From contig NC_015636.1 of NCBI RefSeq assembly GCF_000179575.2, forward strand, positions 969,495 to 1,033,494: a stretch of DNA of 64,000 bases. Reading direction: 5' to 3'. Positions within the stretch are counted from its first letter, which is position 1. Each line of letters opens with the position of its first letter. The translations under genes were made by a program, and so were the position numbers. Below are positions 29,195-38,737 of the stretch, one piece after another. This stretch comes from Methanothermococcus okinawensis IH1 (GTDB lineage Archaea; AGJL01; Methanococci; Methanococcales; Methanococcaceae). Below the pieces are notes generated by a model. That model saw only the letters and a list, made by a program, of their open reading frames with translations, did no database searches and was not told the DNA's origin.

Positions 29195-30565
29195 ATGGGA
29201 ACTTCATTGATTGATGAGATTATAAAAAATGTGAAATCTCCATATCTAAATCGTAAAATTTTAACAAAAGTCAATAAAAATAAGGTTTTTTATACATCCC
29301 AGCAGGCTGATAAAAATATAAAGGTGGTATTGCCGTTTATCTTTAAAAGGGACGATTTAATAGATTTAAACAAAAGAGGATTGGAGGGAAGCACGGCAAG
29401 GATTATTGAATGCATTAAAGAGGAAATGAAAAAGAAAAAATTTTTAGAGTTGTCAGGAAATCTTGGAAAACGATATGCTGCATTGTATGAACCTATAACA
29501 GTAATAAATAGTGATTTAAATATAGGTTGCGATTTATGGAGGGCGGATAGCTATAATTTTATTGATAATGGTAATAATAATATTAGTAATAGTAATAACA
29601 ATACTGCTGAAATTCATTTACTTTTAAGGATGATATTTAAAGACAAAGCTCCGAAAATAATGTCGAAAAGAATTGATGAACTATCTTATGAATTAAATGA
29701 TTTTATCCAAAAAATACCCTATAAACTTCTTGAAAAAGAAAATATAAATACAATAAATCAAAAGGATTTAAGGGATAAATTAAAGGATTTAGGTATTGTA
29801 TCATTTATAGGTGATAATTCAAAACCTGCGAGAAGTTATACAAAGGTGAGAAGACATTATAGAATTGCAGGACCAAAAAACGGCATAAATGTTCCATTTA
29901 AAACTCCTGAGGAATTGAATCCAATAGAGGTAGAGCTCTACGATGGTAATATTATTACAGGGCTTGGTATTAAAGAAAAGGAAATATTTATTATTACTGG
30001 AAGAAACGCTCAGGGAAAAACGACATTAATTGAGGCTATTGACAGCGGACAAGATGACCATTTAATAGGAGATGGGCGGGAATATATCATCACTACAAAA
30101 AACTTATCAAAGGCAACCACTGGAAGTATGCAAATGTATGGAAATGACATTAGCCTGTTTTTTGAAAAACTGCCAAAGGGAATAGCTGGCACCCCAAAGG
30201 ATGTTCATGGAACAGCATCAGGCTCTATGACTATGGCATACCAAATTCAGAAAGCATTATCCACAGGTGTAGATTTAATATTAATCGATGAAGATAATTC
30301 TGCTGTAAATTTGCTTGTAAGCGGGTTATTATCCAATTGGTTTGAAGGAGTTAAACCACTTTCTGAAATTATAATGAACGAAAGGGAGAAATTAACAAGC
30401 GCTTTTATAATTATTACAAGTAGTTTAGATTTATTAACGGCATCTGGTGATAGAGGCATATATTTAGAAGAGCATGAGGCAAAATATTTAGACATGGATA
30501 AATTTAGGAAAGAACTAAGCAATTACTACTTAAAATTGAGTAATAAAGTTTATAATAAAAAATAA
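29195..30565 (+). CDS. Predicted ABC-class ATPase
   Basis: A 456-aa protein of the family annotated as predicted ATPase of the ABC class. The P-loop GRNAQGKTTLIEAI is at about residues 268-281, an ABC-signature-like HGTASGSMTMAYQIQ at about 342-356, and Walker B VDLILIDEDNSAVNLL at about 364-379. There are no membrane segments, so it is not a transporter by itself. An Asn-rich insert (NGNNNISNSNNN, 29565-29605) lies in the N-terminal domain. Role unknown. The start is ATG after AGTGAAATT. Confidence 0.82.
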   Translation: MGTSLIDEIIKNVKSPYLNRKILTKVNKNKVFYTSQQADKNIKVVLPFIFKRDDLIDLNKRGLEGSTARIIECIKEEMKKKKFLELSGNLGKRYAALYEPITVINSDLNIGCDLWRADSYNFIDNGNNNISNSNNNTAEIHLLLRMIFKDKAPKIMSKRIDELSYELNDFIQKIPYKLLEKENINTINQKDLRDKLKDLGIVSFIGDNSKPARSYTKVRRHYRIAGPKNGINVPFKTPEELNPIEVELYDGNIITGLGIKEKEIFIITGRNAQGKTTLIEAIDSGQDDHLIGDGREYIITTKNLSKATTGSMQMYGNDISLFFEKLPKGIAGTPKDVHGTASGSMTMAYQIQKALSTGVDLILIDEDNSAVNLLVSGLLSNWFEGVKPLSEIIMNEREKLTSAFIIITSSLDLLTASGDRGIYLEEHEAKYLDMDKFRKELSNYYLKLSNKVYNKK

Positions 30566-30723
30566 TATAAAAAAGATATAAAAAATATAAAAAAGGAAGT
30601 ATTAAATGATAAATAAAGATAAACATAGATAATAAATATTAAAAAATTAAATTAAAAAAATAATAAAGTAATAATAAATAAAGTGATAGAATAATGGAGT
30701 AATAAAAAATAAATGAGGATAAC

Positions 30724-32343
30724 ATGTTCAATACAGACGATATTTTAAAGATGGCTAATAAAGATTTTGAAAAGGCATGGCGGGAAACAAAGGAGCTCAT
30801 ACCAAACAAACATATCGATAGAAAGCACCCCAGAATAAAACCTGAATTTGGGAAATCTCATCCTGTAATTGATACGATAGAAAGATTAAGACAGGCATAT
30901 TTGAGAATGGGATTTGAAGAATATATAAACCCTGTAATAGTGGATAAAAAGGAAATATATAAGCAATTTGGACCTGAGGCTATGGCTGTGCTTGATAGGT
31001 GTTTTTATTTAGCGGGACTTCCAAGACCTGATGTTGGATTGAGTGATGAGAAACTAAAAAAAATAGAAAAACTTGGAATAAAAATAGACAATGAAGAGAA
31101 AAAGGAAAATTTAAGAAGAATACTTCACCAATATAAAAAAGGAACCCTTGATGGTGACGATTTAGTATTTGAAATAGGAAATGCATTAAATACATCCAAT
31201 GAAATGGGATTAAAAATATTGGAAGAGGTATTTCCTGAATTCAAGGAGCTCATCCCAGAACCATCAACCCTTACTCTAAGAAGCCACATGACATCTGGAT
31301 GGTTTATTACAGTATCGGAGCTCATACATAAAAAACCATTACCATTTAAATTATTCTCAATAGATAGATGTTTTAGAAGGGAGCAGAAAGAGGATAAAAG
31401 CCATCTTATGACATATCACTCCGCATCGTGTGTAATAGCAGGTGAGGATGTTTCCATCGATGATGGGAAGGTTGTTGCAGAGGGACTTTTATCGCAGTTT
31501 GGATTTACAAAATTTCAATTTAGACCAGATGAGAAAAAAAGTAAATATTATACGCCAGAAACTCAAACTGAGGTTTATGCCTATCATCCAAAATTAAAGG
31601 AATGGTTGGAGGTTGCAACATTTGGGGTATATTCTCCTATTGCATTAAGTAAATATGGTATAAATGTGCCAGTTATGAATTTGGGGCTTGGTGTTGAAAG
31701 GCTCGCCATGATAACTTACAATTATGACGATGTAAGAAAAATGGTTTATCCACAGTTCTATGAATATATATTAAGCGATAGGGATATTGCATCCATGATT
31801 AATGTTGATAAAGTTCCTATAACCGACGAATTGTATAATTTAACATATAATTTAATAGATATTTGTATAAAAAACAGGGACAAAAAATCCCCATGTGAAA
31901 TCAAAGTAGAAAAGAAAATAAGATTTTACAATGCAGAAAAAACCATAAAAATAACAGTATTTGAAAGGGAAGATAATAAAAAATTACTTGGACCTTCAAT
32001 ATTAAACGAAATCTATGTATATGATGGAAATATTCTTGGAGTTCCAGCATCTTTTGAAGGCGTTAAAGAGGAATATTTGGAACTTCTTAAAAATGCAAAG
32101 GAAAATGGTATTTCAACAGGTATAAGATATATTGACGCACTATGCTTTAAAATAACATCAAAAATAGAAGAGGCTCTTATCTCAAATACCAAAGAGTTAA
32201 AAATCAGAGCTCCGATTGTAAGAAGTTTAAGCGATGTAAATTTAAAAATAGATGAGTTGGCTTTAAAGCAGGTAATGGGAAACAATAAGGTCATAGATAT
32301 ACGAGGTCCCGTATTTTTAAATGTTAAATGTGAAATTGATTAA
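30724..32343 (+). CDS. sepS: O-phosphoserine--tRNA(Cys) ligase (SepRS)
   Basis: A 539-aa class II aminoacyl-tRNA synthetase that charges tRNA-Cys with phosphoserine, later converted to Cys by SepCysS. The N-terminus contains HPRIKPEFGKSHPVIDTIER, and LDRCFYLAGLPRPDVG is characteristic. Class II motif 2 lies at FSIDRCFRREQKEDKSHLM and motif 3 at MNLGLGVERLAMITY. Length is normal for the family. The start is ATG after GAGGATAAC. The pathway is typical of methanogens. Confidence 0.97.
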   Translation: MFNTDDILKMANKDFEKAWRETKELIPNKHIDRKHPRIKPEFGKSHPVIDTIERLRQAYLRMGFEEYINPVIVDKKEIYKQFGPEAMAVLDRCFYLAGLPRPDVGLSDEKLKKIEKLGIKIDNEEKKENLRRILHQYKKGTLDGDDLVFEIGNALNTSNEMGLKILEEVFPEFKELIPEPSTLTLRSHMTSGWFITVSELIHKKPLPFKLFSIDRCFRREQKEDKSHLMTYHSASCVIAGEDVSIDDGKVVAEGLLSQFGFTKFQFRPDEKKSKYYTPETQTEVYAYHPKLKEWLEVATFGVYSPIALSKYGINVPVMNLGLGVERLAMITYNYDDVRKMVYPQFYEYILSDRDIASMINVDKVPITDELYNLTYNLIDICIKNRDKKSPCEIKVEKKIRFYNAEKTIKITVFEREDNKKLLGPSILNEIYVYDGNILGVPASFEGVKEEYLELLKNAKENGISTGIRYIDALCFKITSKIEEALISNTKELKIRAPIVRSLSDVNLKIDELALKQVMGNNKVIDIRGPVFLNVKCEID

Positions 32344-32448
32344 ATTTATTTTATTTTTTAAATTATTTAAAACTATATTATTTTTTAATTATTGCTTATA
32401 TTTTAATTTTGTTATTTATATTTTTTAATTTTATTATAAATACTATTA

Positions 32449-33606
32449 TTATTCTAAATGGGAATTGATATGATATACAATTTTATTTCCATCTTCCTTA
32501 GCACCGATAATATCCAATTCCTCCATTTTTCTTAGATTGTATCTAACAGTTTCAACATTCATATCCAAATCTTTGGCTATTTTTCTTAAATGGGCATCAT
32601 TATTTAACAGGTATTGGTATATCTCATTTTGAGTATCATTTAGATATAACAAAAGTAAATCATTTTTATCCATTCCCACCGGGTGGTATATTATTTTATT
32701 GCCTATCTTTTTACTTTTTATTAATTCTGCCTTCTCCAATATTCTTAAATGCCACGATAATGTTGATAATGGCGTATTTAGCTCTTCCGATAATTTTCTT
32801 AAATGACACCCGGGGTTATCTATTATATAATCATAAATTTCTTTTCTCTTTGTATTTAAAAGAACCTTATCTCTGCTATTTGTGTTTATCCTCAATATTA
32901 CAAATACCGATGTGGATGCCATATGTAATAGAAAGTTTGCTAATTTCTTTTTTAAAGCTTCAAAAATGCTTACAATGGATAATAATGAGGCTAATATAAG
33001 CAAAATCATTGTTATAGGGGGAGTAAAAACCTTTTTAATCATGAAAATATATATAAAATTAGCCAAACTTAATTTGTCTGGTTTAAATCCCGCATATATT
33101 TTATTCCCTATCTTTATCGCAGCAGGTTCTCCATTTGAATATGTTGCAATAATTTCTCCCTTTTTAGGATAGGTGTAATAACCAATAACTTGGGTTTTGT
33201 TGAGTTTTAAAGGGTCTTTTACCCAATATATTGTAGTTGATGTATTGATTTTTTTAGAGCTTGGCAATGGGGCAAATATTATGGCATTGGTTGATGTATT
33301 AATATCTTTATGAGATATAATTAAATTTACTAGTTTGGAATTATTTGTAATTTTAAATTTAAGTTTTTTAATCAAAGGAATTTCTATATCTGCATTTATA
33401 TAGGGTGGTGTTATAATATATTCCTTTTTTTCTCCTACATAGAATACAGGGCTGTTATTTACATAATCCAAATAAACTGTATTATTGTAAATATTAATAT
33501 CTACGCCGTCAATAGTATGATGTGTGCAATTATTAAATGCATAGGTGCCACTAAGTAAATACATTGCAATTAGTATAGTAACTATTATGCCATAAAATTT
33601 TTTCAT
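32449..33606 (-). CDS. Membrane-anchored transcriptional regulator with two winged-helix domains
   Basis: A 385-aa protein: signal/anchor helix (1-23), outside domain with several N-x-S/T sequons (about 24-190), two hydrophobic segments (about 188-220 and 225-242), then two cytoplasmic winged helices. The first reads GCHLRKLSEELNTPLSTLSW with a wing at KKIGNKIIYHP. The second reads AHLRKIAKDLDMNVETVRYN with a wing at KEDGNKIVYHI. It looks like a one-component receptor that senses something outside and binds DNA inside. The start is ATG after GGGGATTATT. It is last of three genes (35484 to 32449), the first of which has the shared surface-gene promoter motif. Confidence 0.72.
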   Translation of the reverse strand: MKKFYGIIVTILIAMYLLSGTYAFNNCTHHTIDGVDINIYNNTVYLDYVNNSPVFYVGEKKEYIITPPYINADIEIPLIKKLKFKITNNSKLVNLIISHKDINTSTNAIIFAPLPSSKKINTSTTIYWVKDPLKLNKTQVIGYYTYPKKGEIIATYSNGEPAAIKIGNKIYAGFKPDKLSLANFIYIFMIKKVFTPPITMILLILASLLSIVSIFEALKKKLANFLLHMASTSVFVILRINTNSRDKVLLNTKRKEIYDYIIDNPGCHLRKLSEELNTPLSTLSWHLRILEKAELIKSKKIGNKIIYHPVGMDKNDLLLLYLNDTQNEIYQYLLNNDAHLRKIAKDLDMNVETVRYNLRKMEELDIIGAKEDGNKIVYHINSHLE

Positions 33607-33632
33607 AATAATCCCCTAGGGATATAATAAAA

Positions 33633-33923
33633 TCAGTGATTATTTAGAAAAATACCGACAGATATTAAAATTGAAGCCATTACTAAGCTTATAATTCCAA
33701 ATGACATATTGGTATTAATACCACCCATAAATATCATTAAAGAAATCTCTAAAAATATTATTGAAATACCTATTGATAAAGAACCCAATAATGTATTTTT
33801 TCTTCTTTTCTTATATCTTTTTTCTAATTTTACGACAATATCCTCTTCTTTATCTTCGATACTTATCAATTCAGGGGAATTCTCATTATTCAATTCAATT
33901 TTATGTTTTTTATCATCTTCCAT
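33633..33923 (-). CDS. Small two-helix membrane protein
   Basis: A 96-aa protein of unknown function: charged cytoplasmic N-terminus (MEDDKKHKIELNNENSPELI), a basic patch KRYKKRRKN and two hydrophobic segments (about residues 48-66 and 72-92). I choose ATG 33923 because GGTGA, which overlaps the stop codon of the upstream gene (33928-33930), is then a proper SD. This implies translational coupling. It lies between the 518-aa receptor-like protein and the winged-helix regulator and may be an accessory to them. Confidence 0.65.
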   Translation of the reverse strand: MEDDKKHKIELNNENSPELISIEDKEEDIVVKLEKRYKKRRKNTLLGSLSIGISIIFLEISLMIFMGGINTNMSFGIISLVMASILISVGIFLNNH

Positions 33924-33927
33924 TTTT

Positions 33928-35484
33928 TCACCAATTGCCATGTTTTCCATCATTATAATGCACCTCCAAGCCTATATTAATTGCAATTTCATAGGATTTT
34001 TTACTTGACAAATATACAACAGTTCGAGTAGTATTTAATGCTGATATAATTGCCTTTGCATCATTTAGTGGTATATCCTTTAATTCATGCAAATCCCTAA
34101 TATCCATTCGTTCTTCGTCACTAAATTTATATATTATAGGATTGTATAGATTTTTATAATTACAACCCTCAGGAACATATATATTTTTGAATTCTAAGTA
34201 TATTAGCTCTGCCAATTCATCGGGCAATTCGCCACTAATGATTAAAGTTTTCCTTCGATTTAGGTATAGCAACGGCAATAATGCCAATATAATTGGCGAT
34301 ATAACACCATTAAGCACAACTGCGGATTTTATTTTTTTTGGTGAATTAGGATGTTTTATTACCACAGCAAATAGTTTTAATTCTTTTGGTTTAACTTCCT
34401 CGTGTTCTGTATTTTCAGAAGTTTCTTTATCTTTATTATTATTTTCTTTGGTTTTTGTATGCTGGTGGGATGGCGTATTTTTATTATTTGGAGGATTTAT
34501 AGTGTTATGTGGATTATTTGAGGGAGTAGTAGTTATGTGATGTTTGGGAGGACTTGGTATGTAAGTAGTTTGGGGAGGACTTGGAGGATATGTATTATAG
34601 GGTATGTAAAAATCCAAACCTTTAACTTTGGCTATTCCAATGATATATTTATTATTAATATTAAATGCAGGCTTTATAGTAATATTTTCATAAGTATCAT
34701 GCCATGCTTTAAAATTTATATAAAATACAGGAACTCCACCATTAGGTATATCTACATTAAATGTCCTAATGATACTTTGATTTGGTTTTAATATAGAGCT
34801 CTCATTTCCAAGATTAATTTTTGAGTTATTTACAACAGCCCAGTAGGTAATATTGGTATTTAATGTTATACTTTGGGTGTTATTTATATTATAAGTAGCA
34901 ATCCATTTCGTTGTTCCGTTATTTAAAGGACGAGATGATTTTGTTATTGAAAATGGGATGGATTTTGAATATCTTACTTTAATCCTTGAAGGCACTTTGA
35001 AACTGATATTGCTATCATTGAAATGTAGTTTATCCGAATTTAAATATCGTTTTAATTTAATTAATTTATATGAGCTCGGAGGAATTTTAATACTAACATT
35101 TTTAATATCATAACCTTCTGGAAATGATACATTGATAGATATATTAAAATTATAATTGTTATATATTTTGTAATATATAGTCCATATATTGTTGTTTCTA
35201 CTTGCCGATATATTTATTGATATATTTATTTTCTTAGGCGGGACATCAACCGTTATATTTTTTGGATATGGAATATAATTTGTTGCATTGTTGTAATATA
35301 AGTATATACTAAATGCATTTGGATTACTGTAATCGATATAAAGTTTGGAAATATTTATCGATTGAGTTTCATTTGGATAAAAAATTATATCCTCGTAGCT
35401 ATATATTTTAGGAAAACCTTTTGGTAAGGAAATAAACATTAAAATTATTATTAGTAAAACTATTATAGAATTGTAATATTTCAT
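33928..35484 (-). CDS. Surface/transmembrane protein with Pro/Thr-rich stalk and cytoplasmic domain
   Basis: 518 aa, not recognised. It has a signal helix (about 1-22), a sequon-rich outside beta domain (about 25-310), then a Pro/Thr/Asn/His-rich stalk (PPSPPQTTYIPSPPKHH and following), a charged stretch, one membrane helix (about 405-425, LNGVISPIILALLPLLYL) and a cytoplasmic tail of about 95 residues. The tail (ISGELPDELAELIYLEF ... NDAKAIISALNTTRTVVYLS) faintly resembles a PIN-like fold, but acidic residues are too scattered to claim it. ATG 35484 has SD GGTGTT. It is preceded by the shared promoter motif at 35545-35579 and leads into the regulator gene. Confidence 0.6.
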   Translation of the reverse strand: MKYYNSIIVLLIIILMFISLPKGFPKIYSYEDIIFYPNETQSINISKLYIDYSNPNAFSIYLYYNNATNYIPYPKNITVDVPPKKINISINISASRNNNIWTIYYKIYNNYNFNISINVSFPEGYDIKNVSIKIPPSSYKLIKLKRYLNSDKLHFNDSNISFKVPSRIKVRYSKSIPFSITKSSRPLNNGTTKWIATYNINNTQSITLNTNITYWAVVNNSKINLGNESSILKPNQSIIRTFNVDIPNGGVPVFYINFKAWHDTYENITIKPAFNINNKYIIGIAKVKGLDFYIPYNTYPPSPPQTTYIPSPPKHHITTTPSNNPHNTINPPNNKNTPSHQHTKTKENNNKDKETSENTEHEEVKPKELKLFAVVIKHPNSPKKIKSAVVLNGVISPIILALLPLLYLNRRKTLIISGELPDELAELIYLEFKNIYVPEGCNYKNLYNPIIYKFSDEERMDIRDLHELKDIPLNDAKAIISALNTTRTVVYLSSKKSYEIAINIGLEVHYNDGKHGNW

Positions 35485-35544
35485 AGATAACACCAAATAG
35501 GCAATACTCAGCACTACATATTATTATAATAAAATTAGATGGTA

Positions 35545-35579
35545 TAATATATATAATTTATAGAACATTTATTGGACAA
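35545..35579 (-). promoter_or_regulatory. Surface-gene promoter motif, copy 1
   Basis: On the minus strand TGTCCAATAAATG is followed directly by TTCTATAAATTATATATA. It ends about 60 bases upstream of ATG 35484. It contains a TATA-like element (TATAAATTATATATA) and an upstream conserved half that basal promoters do not need. Nearly identical sequences precede the 610-aa and 1510-aa surface protein genes. Confidence 0.7.
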
Positions 35580-35659
35580 TAAAAAAATAAAAATAGAATT
35601 TTAATTTCTTTAAAAAAATAGTTATTGTTTTAGTTATTTATTATTATTTTATTATTATA

Positions 35660-36433
35660 TTACTTGGTGTCGCTTTTATTATTTTTTTCATATTCCTTAT
35701 TATCGTCGTTTTTCCCCATTCTTCTAATCTCCAAGTAGATAAATATTATAATCAATACTACAAGGATTATTAACCAAAATATCACATAACCATAAGTTGG
35801 CAATTTTGGTAATGGCAATACTGAAAACTCCGCATTTACAATAAACAATGTATTTTTTGGAACTTTAAAGTTATTTCCCTCTGGTTTTAAGTATGTTAGG
35901 TGATAGGGTGAATCGAACTTTATATTTAAATTATCTATATCCATATCACAACCTATTGGCAAGGATACAGTTTTAAATAAAATTCCATTATCAACGATAT
36001 CGGCATCATAAGTTAAATATACCGTTACATTGGAATGTTTATCAATTGGTTCCCATATTTCATAGCATATAGTTGTAAAATTAGCCCCATTGTTATTTTT
36101 CACATATAACTTCATAGGTGTTAATTTTCCGTTTCCAATTTTGTAGTATCCTTTTAAATGGCTTACATCAATAGATTTAACCTCTTTTGTAAAAGGAATT
36201 GGTACAATTAAAATTTTTTTAGGTCCCTGCTCCTGCAATCTCAACTCCCCAATACCTGGGACTAATGGGTAGGATACGAGGTTTTTTATTACAAAAGTAT
36301 TTTTAATATTGGCCTGAGCTCCGTTATTAACATTTACATCCATAGTATAATTGGTAATTTTTTCAACATCGGCATAACTGTAAGACAGTGTAGATAGCAA
36401 TAATAGTGAAAATACTAAACCTATTTTTTTCAT
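35660..36433 (-). CDS. Secreted membrane-anchored protein of unknown function
   Basis: 257 aa: signal peptide (about 1-21, KKIGLVFSLLLLSTLSYSYA), an outside domain of about 190 residues with a few sequons (NYTMDV, NVTVYL), one C-terminal membrane helix (about 212-234, VIFWLIILVVLIIIFIYL) and a short charged cytoplasmic tail. The family is not recognised. The start is ATG after GAGGGAGAGT. It lies in the surface block, but its own upstream region lacks the shared promoter motif. Confidence 0.62.
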   Translation of the reverse strand: MKKIGLVFSLLLLSTLSYSYADVEKITNYTMDVNVNNGAQANIKNTFVIKNLVSYPLVPGIGELRLQEQGPKKILIVPIPFTKEVKSIDVSHLKGYYKIGNGKLTPMKLYVKNNNGANFTTICYEIWEPIDKHSNVTVYLTYDADIVDNGILFKTVSLPIGCDMDIDNLNIKFDSPYHLTYLKPEGNNFKVPKNTLFIVNAEFSVLPLPKLPTYGYVIFWLIILVVLIIIFIYLEIRRMGKNDDNKEYEKNNKSDTK

Positions 36434-36667
36434 ACTCTCCCTCAGCCCTTAATTTATTTTAATTTTATTTATAAAATTTTACATATATATCATTATTATT
36501 GTAAAATTCCAAATATTATGGTGAAATAAAACTAACATTAATAATAATATTATAAAACATATTTAAATAATATTCTATAAATTTCTAATACAGCTAAATT
36601 TTAAATTATTACTACAAAATAAAATTAAAATAATTAAAAAAAAAGAAATAAAAAATTTATTATTTAT

Positions 36668-38500
36668 TTAGTTATTTTTCCTTCTTCTTATTATACAACC
36701 TATACCAACTAAACCACTCAATAACATCAATAACGGTTCGTAGTTCTCTGCTATTGCACCACTAACAAGTGTTATCTTTGGAGAGGTTGTAGGAAGTAAT
36801 GAATGCGTAGGGTCGATACCTACAATGAATGCATCTGATGGATAGAATGTACCAGTTCCGTTAAGTTTGTAGTGTATTACAACTGTTTCATTATTTTGCA
36901 TCCCAGTTGAATCGTTATAACTTCCATCACCATCTGCTCCTCCATTAAGAGGATTCAATGCCCAATATATGCTCATGTTATATTTTGGGTTAGATACTGA
37001 ATGATTTCCAGTGTTGTTTAACATGTATGATTCATTTACGGATATATTGCCAATAATTGAAAAGTTTTGAGGTATTAAATCATAGGCATATATATAAGGT
37101 GATTTTGCACTTCCAATGTTTTCTACTACAATGTATATATCGTAAGTTCCATCTTTATTTGGTATGATGTGTTTTGTTACCTTGATTAAATAACCTCCAA
37201 CAATTTGCATATATTCGGTAATTATATATGTACTACCATACTTTGTGCTGTATTCATTTACTGATCTATTTAATATTGTAATATTATTATCTGCTACTTT
37301 AAATGTGCAGTTTGCCCAAACTACTGGGACATTACTAAATGTGAAGTTATATTTGGATGTATTCCAATGAGCTCCTGGTGCAAGTGATGTGGGCAATGGA
37401 CTACCATAAGTATGATTTGAACCATTTATTAAATAAGTGGTATTGAATGGGTCCAATGTTGTTGGATTACTTCCATTTACAGCCCAAATATTGACATTTG
37501 TTAGATTGAATGAATATGATTTTGCTTTATTTTTAAATGTTGCATTTTCATACCATACGACATAGTTTCCATTTGCGTCTTGTTCAGGACCTTGCTTATC
37601 TGCACTGATTTGTCCATAACCCGATGCAAATATTCCAGGAATTACATCAGTTGCATTGTAATGTGTATTGCTATAATTAAAGTAAATTACTGCAAATCCA
37701 TAAGGTATTTCTGATGCATTTCTATTACTATATGAACTATTTGCAGTTACTGTAAAGTTTAACTGCTGTATAGAATTATCAGATAATAATATATCCGTCC
37801 AATTTAAAGCATCATTGTTATTTGATGTATATGGTCCATTCCAAACTACTGTTGAACCAGTACTGCTTTCATTTTTTGATATGTTTAATAATGTCCAAGT
37901 GCTATTTCCATAGTTATTATAGTCATTACTCAAATATTTTGTTATCTTTACACTCACATCTGATGTTGTATTTCTTTGTAATGTCATGTGCACGGTCCAA
38001 TTTACTATTTCATTGGCAGAAACTTTTGTTGTTGAGTAAGATTCATTTACAATAATAGGAGCTCCTACATTAGGCACATTGGATACATTGTAGCTAAATT
38101 TGTATATAATCCAGCTGTTATTTCCAAGAGTGCATATATGTATATATTTATTACCTCCTGAAAGATTAGTTTTTGGGTCAGGAGAATCTGCTACATTATT
38201 TCCAAGAACTATTCCAGATTTGTTATAATATTCTAAACCTGTTATGTTATTGTTTTGCATATTTACTGCAACCCATACATCATTTAATGTATCATTTACA
38301 TCAGTTGCAGTGTTGTTTATGATGATGTATGCTGTAATATTATGAATATTTGAAGTTATCCCATTTGCTGTGGCATTTCCAGTTATATTGTATTTCTCTT
38401 CATAGGTTACTTTTAGTGGTCCATTTGTGCCATAGGCAGATACCGCAGATATTGCCCCTATGATGCACAATAGACTTATTAATGCAATATATTTTTTCAT
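36668..38500 (-). CDS. Large surface protein with C-terminal membrane anchor
   Basis: 610 aa, probably an envelope glycoprotein. It has a signal peptide (1-22, ending SAVSA), a long beta-rich outside region with dozens of N-x-S/T sequons, and a C-terminal anchor helix followed by RRRKNN (about 587-610, LLMLLSGLVGIGCIIRRR). Short internal similarity (DALNWTDI and DATDVIPG type segments) hints at repeated domains. The start is ATG after AGGTGAGCTCTA. The shared promoter motif lies at 38672-38706, with a 12-bp tandem repeat in the leader. S-layer-associated or adhesive roles are possible. Confidence 0.7.
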   Translation of the reverse strand: MKKYIALISLLCIIGAISAVSAYGTNGPLKVTYEEKYNITGNATANGITSNIHNITAYIIINNTATDVNDTLNDVWVAVNMQNNNITGLEYYNKSGIVLGNNVADSPDPKTNLSGGNKYIHICTLGNNSWIIYKFSYNVSNVPNVGAPIIVNESYSTTKVSANEIVNWTVHMTLQRNTTSDVSVKITKYLSNDYNNYGNSTWTLLNISKNESSTGSTVVWNGPYTSNNNDALNWTDILLSDNSIQQLNFTVTANSSYSNRNASEIPYGFAVIYFNYSNTHYNATDVIPGIFASGYGQISADKQGPEQDANGNYVVWYENATFKNKAKSYSFNLTNVNIWAVNGSNPTTLDPFNTTYLINGSNHTYGSPLPTSLAPGAHWNTSKYNFTFSNVPVVWANCTFKVADNNITILNRSVNEYSTKYGSTYIITEYMQIVGGYLIKVTKHIIPNKDGTYDIYIVVENIGSAKSPYIYAYDLIPQNFSIIGNISVNESYMLNNTGNHSVSNPKYNMSIYWALNPLNGGADGDGSYNDSTGMQNNETVVIHYKLNGTGTFYPSDAFIVGIDPTHSLLPTTSPKITLVSGAIAENYEPLLMLLSGLVGIGCIIRRRKNN

Positions 38501-38516
38501 TAGAGCTCACCTCAAT

Positions 38517-38552
38517 AAATATGTAAGTAAATATGTAGGTAAATATGTAGGT
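38517..38552 (-). repeat. Three 12-bp tandem repeats in the leader of the 610-aa surface gene
   Basis: AAATATGTAGGT (plus strand) occurs three times in tandem, the first copy with one change (AAATATGTAAGT). It lies 17-52 bases upstream of the ATG and downstream of the shared promoter motif, so it would be in the mRNA leader. Copy number could vary between strains. Confidence 0.85.
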
Positions 38553-38671
38553 AAGATTTTTTATATATTGTATATATTTCAAACAGATAATTAACTATGA
38601 TTAAAAAATATATTAAAAAAATAAATAAGTTTTATAAGTTTTTTTTCATTACAAAGAAATATAATGTGATT

Positions 38672-38706
38672 ATAATATATATAATTTATAGAACATTTTT
38701 TAGACA
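38672..38706 (-). promoter_or_regulatory. Surface-gene promoter motif, copy 2
   Basis: On the minus strand TGTCTAAAAAATG continues into TTCTATAAATTATATATA. It lies about 170 bases upstream of ATG 38500 and 30 bases past the end of the 1510-aa gene. It differs from copy 1 at two positions in the conserved stretch and matches copy 3 completely. Confidence 0.7.
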
Positions 38707-38737
38707 TTTTTATTTTTAATAATTATTATAAAAATAG

